This document shows positions 7,693 through 17,582 of a DNA stretch of 20,446 nt, piece after piece. The stretch is from Seison nebaliae (Eukaryota > Rotifera > Pararotatoria > Seisonacea > Seisonidae). Within the stretch, counting starts at the first letter, position 1. Each line of letters opens with the position of its first letter. Location: contig JALJEE010002154.1 of the NCBI GenBank assembly GCA_023231475.1, positions 1 to 20,446 on the forward strand, in the 5' to 3' direction. The notes beneath the pieces were generated by a model, which was not told where the DNA came from, did no database searches, and saw nothing but the letters and a program-made list of their open reading frames with translations. The translations under genes and the position numbers were made by a program.

Positions 7693-10490
7693 TTATGATT
7701 CCTTATTTGCCGATTGCTCTAGTTGTTTGAAATACGACCACCATGGATTTATGATACTATTAGCCGATTGTCCATTTGCGGTGTCATAGTGAATCTGTTG
7801 GGAATTTTGCTGTAAAATTTGTTGTTGGTGATTGATCTGTTCCTGATTAACTAGATTCGTCAATTGTTCAGATTGTGATGGATAAATTTCATTTGATGAG
7901 TATGTTTGTTGATTATTTAAACCGACAGAATAATTAAAAAGATTCTGTGGATTGTTCAATAAAGAATAGTAGCACTGATTATAATAATTCACCATTTCTA
8001 TATACTGTTGATTGTTGTTATTGATGAGATTCAAATCAGTTGATTGGTTAACATCCTGACATGTATCCGAACTTAAACCGTTGTTCAACGAAGTCGTTCC
8101 AATTGTCGATGATGAATTAAACGAATCTAACAATTTGGATGAAGACGTAGTAGGAAAATTGGACGAAATCGTATTCGAATGTTTGTTGGGAGTAGAGAAC
8201 GAAATTGATGAGGCTAAACTGTTGTTTGAAATATCCTTAACATTATCTGGCGATAAATAACCAGAATCATTAGTGATTTTTTCTGTCTTAAATTGTTTTG
8301 TGGAGAAAATTTGATTATTGTCATTAGAAAGGTCTGATATTTTTCTTTTTCTCGATTTCACTTCCTCATGATATTGCTTCTCTTCAACATGATTTAAATT
8401 AGAATTGTTCGATAATTCATCGACAGTATTATTTTCATGATTGAAATCATTGTATGATAAAGTGGTTGGATTATAAATGAAATTCTCCATGGGATTACAA
8501 TAATCTCCACCGTTCGACGACATTTGTTGATTATTACTTTCAGACGGATTAAAAGAAGTGGTGGAAAGATAATTCGAACTAAATTGTTCGAGCAGTCGTT
8601 GGATATTATCAGGATTCTGTTGGAGGATCGTTGACGAAGTCTCATTATTCTTCCGACAACGAGCACGACGATTACTGAACCATACTTGAATTTTACTTTC
8701 ACTTAAATTCGTTTTCTGAGCTAACAAATCTCTGGTAGCCGCGTCTGGATAATGAGTGAATGAAAATGTCGTTTCTAAGAGAAAAGTTTGTTCTTTAGTA
8801 AAGATTGTTCTCGTTCTCTTGAATCGTTCGTTACATTTCTCCGATAATTTCTGATGAAGATATTTCAATTTTTGATTTGTCTCGTCATCCATTTCTTCGT
8901 TATTGATTGAATTAATTTGAGAATCATTCAATTCACCGTCTTCTGTGATGAAATGACGCATCATTCGACTGATGGAACTGACAGATGGTGCATTGGCTTT
9001 CGTACAAATATTGTCGTTTATCAACTTCTCTCGCATCTCCCAACTGAACATGGTGGGATTATCTTTTCGATATGAGGAAAGATATTTGACGATTTCTGGT
9101 GTAATCACTCGAGGTTTACTTCCACCGATACTTCCTGGTTTGATGCTACCCGTTTCCATATAACTAAAAGAAGAAGAATAAAAAAGAAAATTGATTTAAA
9201 TAAAAGAAAACCGTTGAATGATTTTACTGATACATCCATGAGATACTTTGAGCGTTTTTGATATGACACATGGTCGTGTTCCCGTTGCCGCCATTTCAAT
9301 GATCTTCAAACGAGTCGATTCGGCTAATGGTCGTCCATTAATAAATGCACGTCCCAATTGGTTAATCCGTCCTTGACCTATTAGAATAAAACAAATATAA
9401 TTATTATAAATATGAAATTGGGAGAATTTGAAATTTATGGATATAAAACGGTTCGATGATCAATTTTTCTATGTCTAGAAATCTAACCATTTGCTGAATT
9501 ATCTTCACAATAATTGTTCATTTTTAACTTTCTTTTATAATAGAATGAATAAAAAGTTTTATGATTTATCCAATTCGAAAAACTTTTTATATATCGTCGT
9601 CGAATTATTTTAAATTTCCTTTCTCAATATCGTACTTCTTTCTGCTAGCAATGTAAAGGCAATTAAGATCACCTAACACCTCACGATTGAGATATATCAA
9701 CCAATTGGAAGGATGATTATCGATGTCTCAATCCTGACTTCCTAATTCAACAACCTATCGGGAAGCTTCGTACTAATCGAGAATGAATTCAGTAAACACA
9801 ATTCCTCACTGCAGGTTATCGTCCACACACACAGATGAGTATGAGAGAGTGTGATTTAAGACGTCGCCTTATCAGAAAGAAAGCGACTAGTCAATTGGAT
9901 TGTTTGTTGAGAACCGAAAAAAAAATGGAATAAATTTCAAATAAAGAAGATTTGTTAAACGAAAGAAATTTGTTGAAAGTCTAAAGAAATTTTCAGATTA
10001 CGAATTAGTCGAGGAGAAAACAATGAAATAGAAATGCACAAATCTGTAATAATCTTTTCAAACTATTTTGCACTCCCAGATAATAATCGGGAGAAAGATA
10101 TAAATTTTTTATATTCACTTTCTCCTCGATCAAATTTATGATGGCGGATGAAAAGAATGGTAGTCCAATATCTTATTACAAACGGAACTGACCACTTACT
10201 TTCAAGTTTGAAGAATTGTCTTTCAGCAAAATGATCCTCTGAAAATGATCTATTGGTGAGCGGAGTTTTTATTCGAAAATCTAACAAGATTTTGTCAAAT
10301 TTGACACTAATCGAAAGGAGGAGTATTCGTCAATCGCTCACTAACCATCAGTATCGAGAAATTCATGAGCCGCGGTTACAATATAATGGATGTTGTTCAA
10401 GTGCTTCTCTTGTTGTTGCAAACGATGATCTTGTTGTTGAACTTGTGATTTTTTCATCTTTTTCATTTGATTATTCGAAGTCATTTTCAT
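7693..10490 (-). CDS. Pax6-like (paired domain plus paired-class homeodomain) transcription factor
   Basis: Exons on the minus strand: 10490-10346, 10238-10200 (39 nt), 9377-9212 and 9163-7693, with introns of 107, 822 and 48 bp. The model gives 606 residues, or 593 if the 39-nt exon is skipped. The N-terminal 60 residues are Lys/Gln-rich and not typical of Pax6. The paired domain follows: [44 protein letters not shown], then the RED half [11 protein letters not shown] and [10 protein letters not shown]. The homeodomain (about 231-290) contains HYPDAATRD and [10 protein letters not shown], with Ser at position 50 and Asn at 51, the Pax-class pattern. No octapeptide is seen, which fits the Pax4/6 group. 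The C-terminal 300 residues are Asn/Ser/Gln-rich, a likely activation region. It is a nuclear DNA-binding regulator; Pax6 (vab-3 in C. elegans) controls head and sensory development. The first two exons rest on splice phase and are less certain. Confidence 0.85.
9164..9211 (-). other. 48-bp intron inside the paired domain
   Basis: Donor CG|GTTTTC (phase 2) and acceptor CTTCTTTTAG. Joining yields [14 protein letters not shown], matching the Pax6 CVSKILGRYYETGS without gap. This position differs from the vertebrate PAX6 paired-domain intron as I recall it. Confidence 0.85.
9378..10199 (-). other. 822-bp intron of the Pax6-like gene, candidate regulatory intron
   Basis: By far the longest intron in the window. 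Acceptor TTCTAATAG at 9378; donor GTAAGTGG at 10199. The stretch about 9640-9910 is noticeably less AT-rich than the rest and contains GATAAGG on the minus strand and several TAAT/ATTA cores. Developmental enhancers in such introns are common, but this is inference from length and composition. Confidence 0.5.
10200..10238 (-). other. 39-nt cassette exon of the Pax6-like gene
   Basis: Flanked by a strong acceptor (TTTTCAG) and a strong donor (GTAAGTGG). It is entered in phase 1 and left in phase 1 and adds [13 protein letters not shown] before the paired domain. Because it is 13 codons long, skipping keeps the frame: exon 1 ends in G, and both G|AG and G|GT are valid joins. No in-frame ATG precedes it in its own open stretch, so it must be internal if used. 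Confidence 0.55.
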
Positions 10491-11115
10491 TTTTTGAGGA
10501 AAATTGATTAAAAGATTTAATGTCTCAGAAAGTTTGAAGCGGTAAAATGATCGTCTCTAATGATGAATTAGACGACGGTGAACTGAGAGATGAAGATGTT
10601 AATATTTATTGTAGAGATCGATGATGGATACGATCACGCAAAATTGGAATGTCTTTGTAAACAAACAAAGAAAATTTTCAATTAAATTTTCAAATTAGCT
10701 CTGCTCCAATAGAAGAGAATACATGTCATTTCTAACTAACTCGAAAAAATTTATCCAACCAACGTAAAGTTAATATGGTTTGTACGCGTATGTCTTGAAT
10801 TGTGTACGAATGGCAGAATTCCTTCCGATTCTCTCGTTTTTCATTGATAATTTCTAGAAATTTTTTAAGTTCTTTTTCTTACAAATTGCAACTTTTTCAA
10901 CATGAACCGATGATATTTTTGATTTGCATTCCGTACGTGATACGACTGTTGAACTCTACCAATTATTGAAGTGAATGATTTGACTAAATTGCTTCATTAT
11001 ACTTTTAATCTAACTTTTTCTTCCGTGGAATATGATGTTTTTTCATCTTCCTCTAGAGATTTCGGAAGATCCTTTTTTTATAATATTTGAAACATATTTA
11101 GTTAATAAATTTATG
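10491..11115. other. Interval upstream of the Pax6-like gene
   Basis: AT-rich, no coding frame. It lies between the stop of the small minus-strand gene at 11116 and the putative first ATG of the Pax6-like gene at 10490. It should contain the 3' UTR of the former and the promoter of the latter. Confidence 0.5.
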
Positions 11116-11589
11116 TTAAACTGTTTCGATTTCTGAAAATAATTTACGTTTATGTAGACCCAAACCATCGTATCTCGTTAATCGAATAGAACAATCGATT
11201 AACGAACGTTGAGGATTGTCATCGGTTTGAAACTCGCTTACAACTAAACTACCAACAATATCGTTGTTCTCTAATATGATCTTCGATTTAACTTGCGGAA
11301 TGAACATTTGAACAGTATATTGAATAATTTTACGTTTGACTTCCCTACCAACAATAATTCTTTGTACTCTTTCCAATAGTCCTTCCACAATCTCCCTGCA
11401 ACAGGTGTGAATGGCAAAATTTGTCGGCATGATTAATAGCCACGGATTAATAAGATGATCGCCGATAATATGCTTCTGTTTGGAAGCGATCGTCAAATAT
11501 TCCCCATGAACATATTTCGGGAAAATGACTATTTTTGGCGGAGGTGGTTCAACCATCAATGTGGTGGTTGCACTTCGTTTAGTAGACAT
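11116..11589 (-). CDS. Uncharacterised 157-residue protein, possible third C2orf81-like paralog
   Basis: Starts at ATG 11589 (MSTKRS) and ends at TAA 11116-11118 in one exon. After a proline-rich lead (EPPPPK) there is a segment where I see the pattern I-I-x(3)-L-x(4)-W followed by a long helix EIVEGLLERVQRIIV. In the upstream neighbours the comparable region reads IVAGGLTDSEW and then a helix with a conserved E-L. The resemblance is weak. The C-terminal half (strands around IVGSLVVSEF and DCSIRLTRYDG) has no counterpart I can see, and the W-A-x-G motif of the two neighbours is missing. The gene begins only 54 bp after the stop of the gene at 11644, so co-transcription is possible. Function unknown. 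Confidence 0.55.
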   Translation of the reverse strand: MSTKRSATTTLMVEPPPPKIVIFPKYVHGEYLTIASKQKHIIGDHLINPWLLIMPTNFAIHTCCREIVEGLLERVQRIIVGREVKRKIIQYTVQMFIPQVKSKIILENNDIVGSLVVSEFQTDDNPQRSLIDCSIRLTRYDGLGLHKRKLFSEIETV

Positions 11590-11643
11590 ATGAAAATGTT
11601 TATTAATCAATGCAAAATTCAATTGGAAATAATTAAAAAAATT

Positions 11644-13180
11644 TTATTTGCTCGTATAAAGAATACTTGAATGTTTGCTCGCTTTCCTTTCATTTAATTT
11701 CATCTTGTCCTGCATGAACAAAACATTTGGATGATATGGTTTCATCAAGATTAATTGTTGATTTGATATCGATGCTGCCAATTCCGGTAACTTTTAAGAG
11801 AGAATTTTGAATAATTAGAAAAAAAACCAATCAAATCAGACAAAATTTTAAAATAACTTTATTCTGACGGGAGAATTTCACACCATCAATAATATTAATA
11901 TCTTGAAAGAAATGTGTCTCATTGACAACTATGATGTATGAAAGAAAAGATGATTTAAATATTGAATTCAAAAGGAATTATTCAAAAATAACCTGGTGCT
12001 AATTTCTTTATTTTCTTCGGCATTCCAATAGCTGAAAAGTGTAAAAATATCAGTTTCGATAAAAAATTCGAATTCGAACAATCATCGAAAGAAAATTAAA
12101 CTTTTATCATTTTGATAAATTTGACAATTTTTAATTGGTGCACGTTCACGTTCACGTATATGATAACTCGATGGGTGATCGACAACTTCCCTAACAAATT
12201 ATGAGAATTGGATTAATTTTAAATAATTTTAATGACACTAAACGATTTACATGCGAAATATAATTTCTTCACTGAGAATGTACCAGTTATTGGTTCTTCG
12301 ACTATTTCTGGATTTGCTCTCATTTCACTTCTCTTCTTCGTCATTCTCGTACGTTTATTGCGTACACTCGTCACATCTGCTCTACTCGGCCGACGATTCT
12401 CAATCATATTCACCGAAGTATTACGATGATGAGTTCCGAGGGATTTGATGTCGAAGAATTCGACACTTGCCAAATCTTGTTGTTCTTCACTCTCGATCGT
12501 TGATGATTCATCCACCGGAATATTTACGATTTGACTTTTACTCATCTTTTTCTTATATTTCTCAGTGAACGGATATGTCGTATGAGGATCATGAACGGAA
12601 GATTGATATGCTAATTTTAACAAATAAGTGACAATAACAATTAGTTGAAATATGAGAACTTGATACACTAGGAGAATGTTTCAATATGGACGTGAATGTA
12701 GAACCAACAGCATTTTGAATTACAGGAATATGTCCGGTGGCCCAATTCTCTATTCTGGACCGCATTGGCTCATCAAGTTGAAAGTTAATATTGTTGGAAA
12801 AAATGTCAAGATCATTCTTCTCACTACCATGATCTCCATCGTTATCGATATATTGTTGTAAAGTAGAATAAGCGATATGTTTAATGACTCGTTCGGTGAT
12901 ATTTTTCTTATCGATCTCCCTATTGAACAATTCCAACAATTCATCTACCAATTCTATGACATTATTGTGAGCAGCATTACTAATCTAATTAACGAAGAAA
13001 TTCTTCTAAGCTTAATGAATAATATTTAAAAGAAACTGGTATGAACAATTTCTTACCAATCGGAAGTGACGAAAGTGGTTCCTTAATTTGGTCAATCGTT
13101 TTCGGTACGACAAACGACACTTTGGACCCTGCATTCAAAGCAGATCGTCTCGGGAACATTTTATTCGGATCGATATTCAT
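11644..13180 (-). CDS. C2orf81-like protein, copy 2
   Basis: Seven exons by phase-consistent assembly: 13180-13057, 12953-12669, 12610-12244, 12190-12102, 12031-11993, 11928-11858 and 11790-11644, totalling 373 residues; introns are 53-103 bp. It shares ordered motifs with the gene at 13314-14558: SSLPIELVDEL against SSLPYEVCSEL, ENWATGHIP (110-118) against DNWAIGSMP, VVDHPSSYH against VVRPPPTSYH, and TIGMPKKIKKLAP against RIGSLGEAKRITLPPL. The phase-2 intron before the SYH motif is shared. The D-x-W-A-x-G-x-x-P motif resembles human C2orf81 as I remember it. An RERER run follows SYH. The tail after exon 5 is unique to this copy. Stop and an overlapping AATAAA are found near 11640. Exons 6 and 7 are less certain, since an alternative donor at 11884 exists and the frame at 11993 would also end shortly after the splice site. 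Function unknown. Confidence 0.65.
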
Positions 13181-13313
13181 AAGACGCAATTATTTATTAT
13201 TTAGAAATCGAGAAAATATTTTATGACTAATAAACGTTTTTTTCATTAGTTAGATTGTTTTATTGGAATTCTAACTATCACTTTTTATAAGCTATTATTC
13301 GTAAGTTTATTGT

Positions 13314-14558
13314 TTAAAGTGGAGGTAAAGTTATTCGTTTCGCTTCACCTAAACTCCCAATTCTCATATATTTATTGTCCACCTATTTACAAATGGAGAA
13401 AGTTCAATATACATATATGTAATTTATGAAAATTAACCAAGTCTTTTTGTGGATCGGGATAAAACGGTTTAGGTAACGAAAAGTTTTCATAATCATTCTT
13501 CTCTGGTTTTAACGATCCTGGATTCATTCTCTGAGAGAAATAATCCGAACTATTTTGCAAGACATGATAACTGGTTGGTGGAGGGCGGACGACAATTCTC
13601 TTTTTCACACTCGTAATTTTTCTGAAAGAAAATTATAAGGAAGTTATTAAAGAAAATCTTAATCTAACGCTCGAACTACCGGTTTTGATGGTTTTTGATT
13701 ACTTGCAATTTTCGGTATTACATTATGTTGATATGAGTGTAGTGAATGTACATTGGCTTTCGTTTTAATCGTTTTCGTTTCGCTTAATGATTTCTGTTTG
13801 ACACTTCTAAAAGCTCTTTTTGACAGTCTGCTGGCTTTGGATATGACATCAATTCCGATTATCGTTTCATGATCTGATACTTCCGAAATTCTTGGTTTTT
13901 CAAATGATTGTCGTTGACCTTTCGAATGAGATTCGGTACGAATTGTATGAAGTGTAGATCGAGTGGCAGAATGATATTCCAGAGGAAATAAAGAAATGAC
14001 AGGTATTTCGAACGGAGCAGAAATTAGAGAAAGTCTTGAAGTGTCTGTCGGATAAGTACTTTTTTCAGGTTCGATTAAATAAGTTGGCATAGATCCAATT
14101 GCCCAATTGTCCGATATAATTGGAGAACATTCCTCTAAAAAAATTACTAAAATTTCTTCGAATTATATTCGAAATGGTAAACCGTCTTGGGTATATGCAA
14201 ATTCGAATTCATTATTTTTCTCGATCGACAATTCAGTCAACTTTTTGAAGAAATCGATTGTCTCTAAAGTAGCATTTACCGTATGTTTCATCATGTTAAT
14301 TTGTATTTCCTTCAGTTTTACTTTTTCCAACGATTTATTGATAATGTCATGAGTTAGTTCGGAACATACCTCATATGGTAACGAACTACCAAGTAAATTT
14401 ATCCATTCGCTGTCCGTCAAACCTCCGGCGACTATACTGGAAAAATTCTGTTGATCTTTCGGCATTATACTATGACTGGTGTGTAGTCCTGATCTGGACC
14501 GATCCACTTTTGCCTTTGATGTTGCTCGTTCATTCTTTATTCTACTACGTCTATCCAT
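13314..14558 (-). CDS. C2orf81-like protein, copy 1
   Basis: Four exons: 14558-14183, 14134-13669, 13621-13438 and 13382-13314, with introns of 48, 47 and 55 bp, giving 364 residues. The N-terminus is basic (MDRRSRIKNER). Then comes IVAGGLTDSEW (46 on), matching IVPGRLSEAEW of human C2orf81 from memory, then a helical stretch. Across the first splice junction the product reads TQDEECSPIISDNWAIGSMP, close to the human DEEPSACTTDSWAQGSVP. Further along are a Ser/Thr/Lys-rich linker, VVRPPPTSYH and a basic end RITLPPL. C2orf81 is largely uncharacterised and, as I recall, testis-enriched. The next gene downstream (copy 2) starts 133 bp away on the same strand. The start is the first ATG of the open frame. 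The family call depends on recalled sequence and should be tested by profile search. Confidence 0.7.
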
Positions 14559-15132
14559 CGTGTTACACGTTTGGCTGATACTGTTAAGATTAACTTACAG
14601 ACTGATTGACATGGTTACAAGAATTTTGATCCTTTTCAAGGTCGAATTCTAATTTCATTCGATTATACTAATTATTTAATATAAATCTTAAGCTTTAATT
14701 TACGAATATATTTGTTTTTAAGCTCCAACATATTTGACTATATAAAAATATAAAATTTACATTGTAAAGAAATATTTATTTATATAAAATCATACAGAAT
14801 AGAAAATAAATGTGATTTTTTGGAATATAATAAGAGGATTTTTTTTCAATTTTTTTTTTAAGTTTTTGGTAGGTTCAATCTAATTTCATCTCTGTTAACA
14901 ATTAACAGATTTACAATTTTTTTAAGTTATTTCAATAAAAAATGATCAAGAAATTATAAGGGTTAAAATAAAGCTAGAACTTTATTCATAAACGTGGAAA
15001 GTATCTGTGTTTTTGTTTTTAGAAATTGAAGAAAAATAGAAAAATATTTAAAAATTATTTTTTGAAAATTTGAAGCCGAAATGAAAAATTTCGATTCGTT
15101 TCTACAGTCGATTTGTTTGATAAGTAAGAAAG
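14559..15132. other. Divergent promoter region between C2orf81-like copy 1 and the GTPBP10-like gene
   Basis: About 570 bp separate the two start codons on opposite strands. The DNA is very AT-rich with T- and A-runs, and no open frame has coding character. It should contain the promoters of both genes. Confidence 0.6.
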
Positions 15133-16348
15133 ATGAGAAATTCATTCATAAGATTTAGTAGGAAATTTGTTGATAAGTTGAATATTCATGTGGAGAGTGG
15201 TCGAGGTGGAAATGGTTTAAAAAGATTCAACGGAACAGGAGGAAATGGTGGTAATGTGATGGTGGAGGCGATTAATTTGAATGATCTTCATCCAACATCT
15301 CAAGCGATTCCAACGAAACGAATTGGAAGTAAAAATGGAATTAATAGTCAGTTGGATTATGTTCATTTAGAAATTAATCGAAAATAAATTCTCTAGAAAA
15401 TTATTATTAAATGGAAGTGATGCACCAGATTTAACGATTGGAGTACCACGTGGAACTGCAGTTTATAATCGTGATGACAAACAATTAATTGGAGAAGTGA
15501 ATGAAATTGGTGATCGATTATGTGTTAGTGAAGGAGGACGTGGAGGAACGATGAAAAATGGATATCGAGGTCAAAATGGAGCAAAAGGAAATTTATTATT
15601 TCTTTTGAAATTGATCGCTGATTATGGATTGATTGGTTTTCCTAATGCAGGAAAATCGTCATTTCTTCGAACTATTTCAAATGCGAAACCGAAAGTAGCA
15701 AATTATCCTTGTTCATTCTTCTTTTGATAATTCAAATTTCATAAACAAAAATAGTCACTACACTTCGTCCCAATTTAGGAGTGGTAAATTATGAGGATAA
15801 TCGAAGATTGACAGTTGCCGATTTACCTGGACTAGTGGAAGGAGCATCGAACAATGTGGGATTGGGACACAATTTCCTTCGACACATTTCTCGAACTTCT
15901 GGAAATATTTTCATTGTCGATATTTCTGGTTTTTCTGTTCCTCCTCATACTGGGAAATTTGGCGATAAATTAGAACTGATATCGAGGAACGTTTTTGAAA
16001 CATTTCTTCTGTTATTGAAGGAAGTGGAATTGTATGATGAAAGTATTTTGATGAAACCAAATATTCTTTTATTGAATAAAATCGATTTGAAAAATTCGAA
16101 AGAATTTCTTTCTAATTTCTATCAATTTTTCAATCGTTTTGAAGGTTTATATTTCATTCGAAATGAAATATAATTTTCAAATTTCATCTGGAAATTTTTT
16201 AGAGAGTCAACAAATTTTAATGGAAGGAAAAGGGAAATTGAAGAAGATTCCTGAAATTTCAAAAATTTTCCATATTTCCACCATCAATCGGAAAGGAATT
16301 GAGGAAGTGAAAATTGAATTACGTAAATTATTTGATGAATTAGGTTAA
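15133..16348 (+). CDS. GTPBP10: Mitochondrial Obg-family GTPase, GTPBP10 (ObgH2)-like
   Basis: Four exons: 15133-15350, 15397-15710, 15755-16144 and 16203-16348, with introns of 46, 44 and 58 bp, giving 355 residues. The N-terminal Obg domain is glycine-rich ([22 protein letters not shown]). The G domain has the P-loop GFPNAGKSS (153-161), switch I NYPFTTLRP restored by the second splice, DLPGLVEGA, and NKID. The G5 region is diverged (HISTINRKG, where SA is usual). The opening [12 protein letters not shown] and the [10 protein letters not shown] stretch point to GTPBP10 rather than MTG2/GTPBP5. The product should act in assembly of the mitochondrial large ribosomal subunit. Residues 1-14 ([14 protein letters not shown]) are basic, without acids before position 14, compatible with a mitochondrial presequence. 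The length is close to human GTPBP10 (about 387). Confidence 0.9.
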
Positions 16349-16436
16349 TATATTTATTAATTTATTGAACAATTTCTTTCTATTCTTCCCAAATCGATTT
16401 GGACAGCAATTGACAATTTGAAAAGGAAAAAAGAAA

Positions 16437-16449
16437 AATAAAATTTATT
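16437..16449. terminator. Symmetric bidirectional poly(A) signal between convergent genes
   Basis: AATAAA on the plus strand (16437-16442) is followed one base later by TTTATT (16444-16449), which is AATAAA on the minus strand. It sits about 90 bp after the GTPase stop and 20 bp after the PAQR stop, so one 13-bp element could serve both transcripts. Confidence 0.6.
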
Positions 16450-16469
16450 TTCTTTCCAATTCTTCAAAT

Positions 16470-17582
16470 TTAACAGATAGATAATTTGAGTAACATGTAA
16501 GTGAAGAGCATAATGATTGAATGAATGAGGAATATGATTTTGAAAAATAAATCGAGTGGAATATTCGGAATGAATGAAGCGACCATTTCGATGGAATTGA
16601 TTTCTTTCGAATTCATTTCTGCTATTCGTTCCAGAAGATCCACAATGTGACATTTCAGTGCTAATAATTGTGTCGTACTACCAATAACAGCGGCAATGTG
16701 CATTATCTGATGTGATTGACCGATGAGATCGAATCGTCGAGTAAATCGTTCAGGAATATGACACACATAAATGAGAGCGGTAGCGATGGCTGAAATTAAA
16801 TGAATTGCCATAAATTTCGAAGTTTCTCCAGAGAATATTTGTTGACGGAAACAATAAAAAATAGGTAGAGCCATATAAATATATTGAATAGCGAAACATA
16901 AAGATCTTATTCGACTCAATGAATGTTTTTGAATATAAAATTTCGTATAAACCACACTCGGCATTTGAGAGAGATGCGCTATGACAGTCATAATGACGGA
17001 AATCATCACTCCATATTGTAAATATTTTTCGATGTAAATTCCTTCTTGCATGTAACAGCCAATCGCATAAAGACTTGCTAAATAGTAGAGACTGATTGCC
17101 GTGTAATCGATAGAGAAACTGAATTTTCTTATGAATAAACTTCGACAATTCAATAAATGTGCCATAGCACTCGTAAAGAGATAAATGAGAATTGTGATAA
17201 AAACTAAGAGATATCCATAAAGAAATTTATGCATAATCGGTTGATATTGACAAGAGACACAATTCTCAAGTTCTAATAAGAATCCTAATAAAAACGTGGG
17301 ATATTTGTAATAGTACGAGACGAGTTCAAATATGAAATAGGCACTTGGTATAATATGTGTCCAAACATTGACAGTTTCATTCGTTAAAGTAAACATCGTG
17401 TTTTGAATTAGTTGTGGGAAGGACATACCAATTGAGCGATAACCTCTCCAAATAAACGGATCGACGAACTCTTTCGGTATCTCGTCTGCCGTCAACGTAT
17501 TGCATCGTACCGTTTTTGTATGATGACAACATTTCTTCGGATGACGAGGACCGAATAATCGACGGTATATATCCAGAATCAT
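16470..17582 (-). CDS. PAQR family seven-transmembrane receptor, membrane progestin receptor-like
   Basis: A single exon of 370 residues from ATG 17582. The core motifs of the progestin and adipoQ receptor family are present: F-WRGYRS (about 43-50), NETVNVWTHIIP (68-79), SAMAH (138-142), the IDYTAISLY segment with Asp159, PERF (277-280) and SHQIMH with His291 and His295. Ser138/His142, Asp159 and the last two His are the residues that hold zinc in adiponectin receptors. The FDY-G-SLY style and PERF...FD-G-SHQ wording fit the mPR branch (PAQR5-9) better than AdipoR. Seven or eight hydrophobic segments can be traced. It should lie in the plasma membrane or endomembranes; the ligand cannot be inferred. 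Length is near the usual mPR length of about 350. It converges with the GTPase gene, with 121 bp between stop codons. Confidence 0.9.
   Translation of the reverse strand: MILDIYRRLFGPRHPKKCCHHTKTVRCNTLTADEIPKEFVDPFIWRGYRSIGMSFPQLIQNTMFTLTNETVNVWTHIIPSAYFIFELVSYYYKYPTFLLGFLLELENCVSCQYQPIMHKFLYGYLLVFITILIYLFTSAMAHLLNCRSLFIRKFSFSIDYTAISLYYLASLYAIGCYMQEGIYIEKYLQYGVMISVIMTVIAHLSQMPSVVYTKFYIQKHSLSRIRSLCFAIQYIYMALPIFYCFRQQIFSGETSKFMAIHLISAIATALIYVCHIPERFTRRFDLIGQSHQIMHIAAVIGSTTQLLALKCHIVDLLERIAEMNSKEINSIEMVASFIPNIPLDLFFKIIFLIHSIIMLFTYMLLKLSIC

Noticed and set aside
8394-8702. 102-codon minus-strand frame inside the Pax6-like last exon
   Set aside because: Same strand but a different frame from the homeodomain exon; it is an overlap of a biased coding sequence.
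10253-10507. 84-codon plus-strand frame opposite Pax6-like exons 1 and 2
   Set aside because: Minus-strand splice signals and phase agreement explain the region better; the frame has no plus-strand motif.
12232-12448. Plus-strand frames over the C2orf81-like copy 2
   Set aside because: They are the complement of its third exon, with hydrophobic residues arising from antisense of a charged protein.
16750-17148. 132-codon alternative frame within the PAQR gene
   Set aside because: Out of frame with the clearly recognisable seven-TM receptor.
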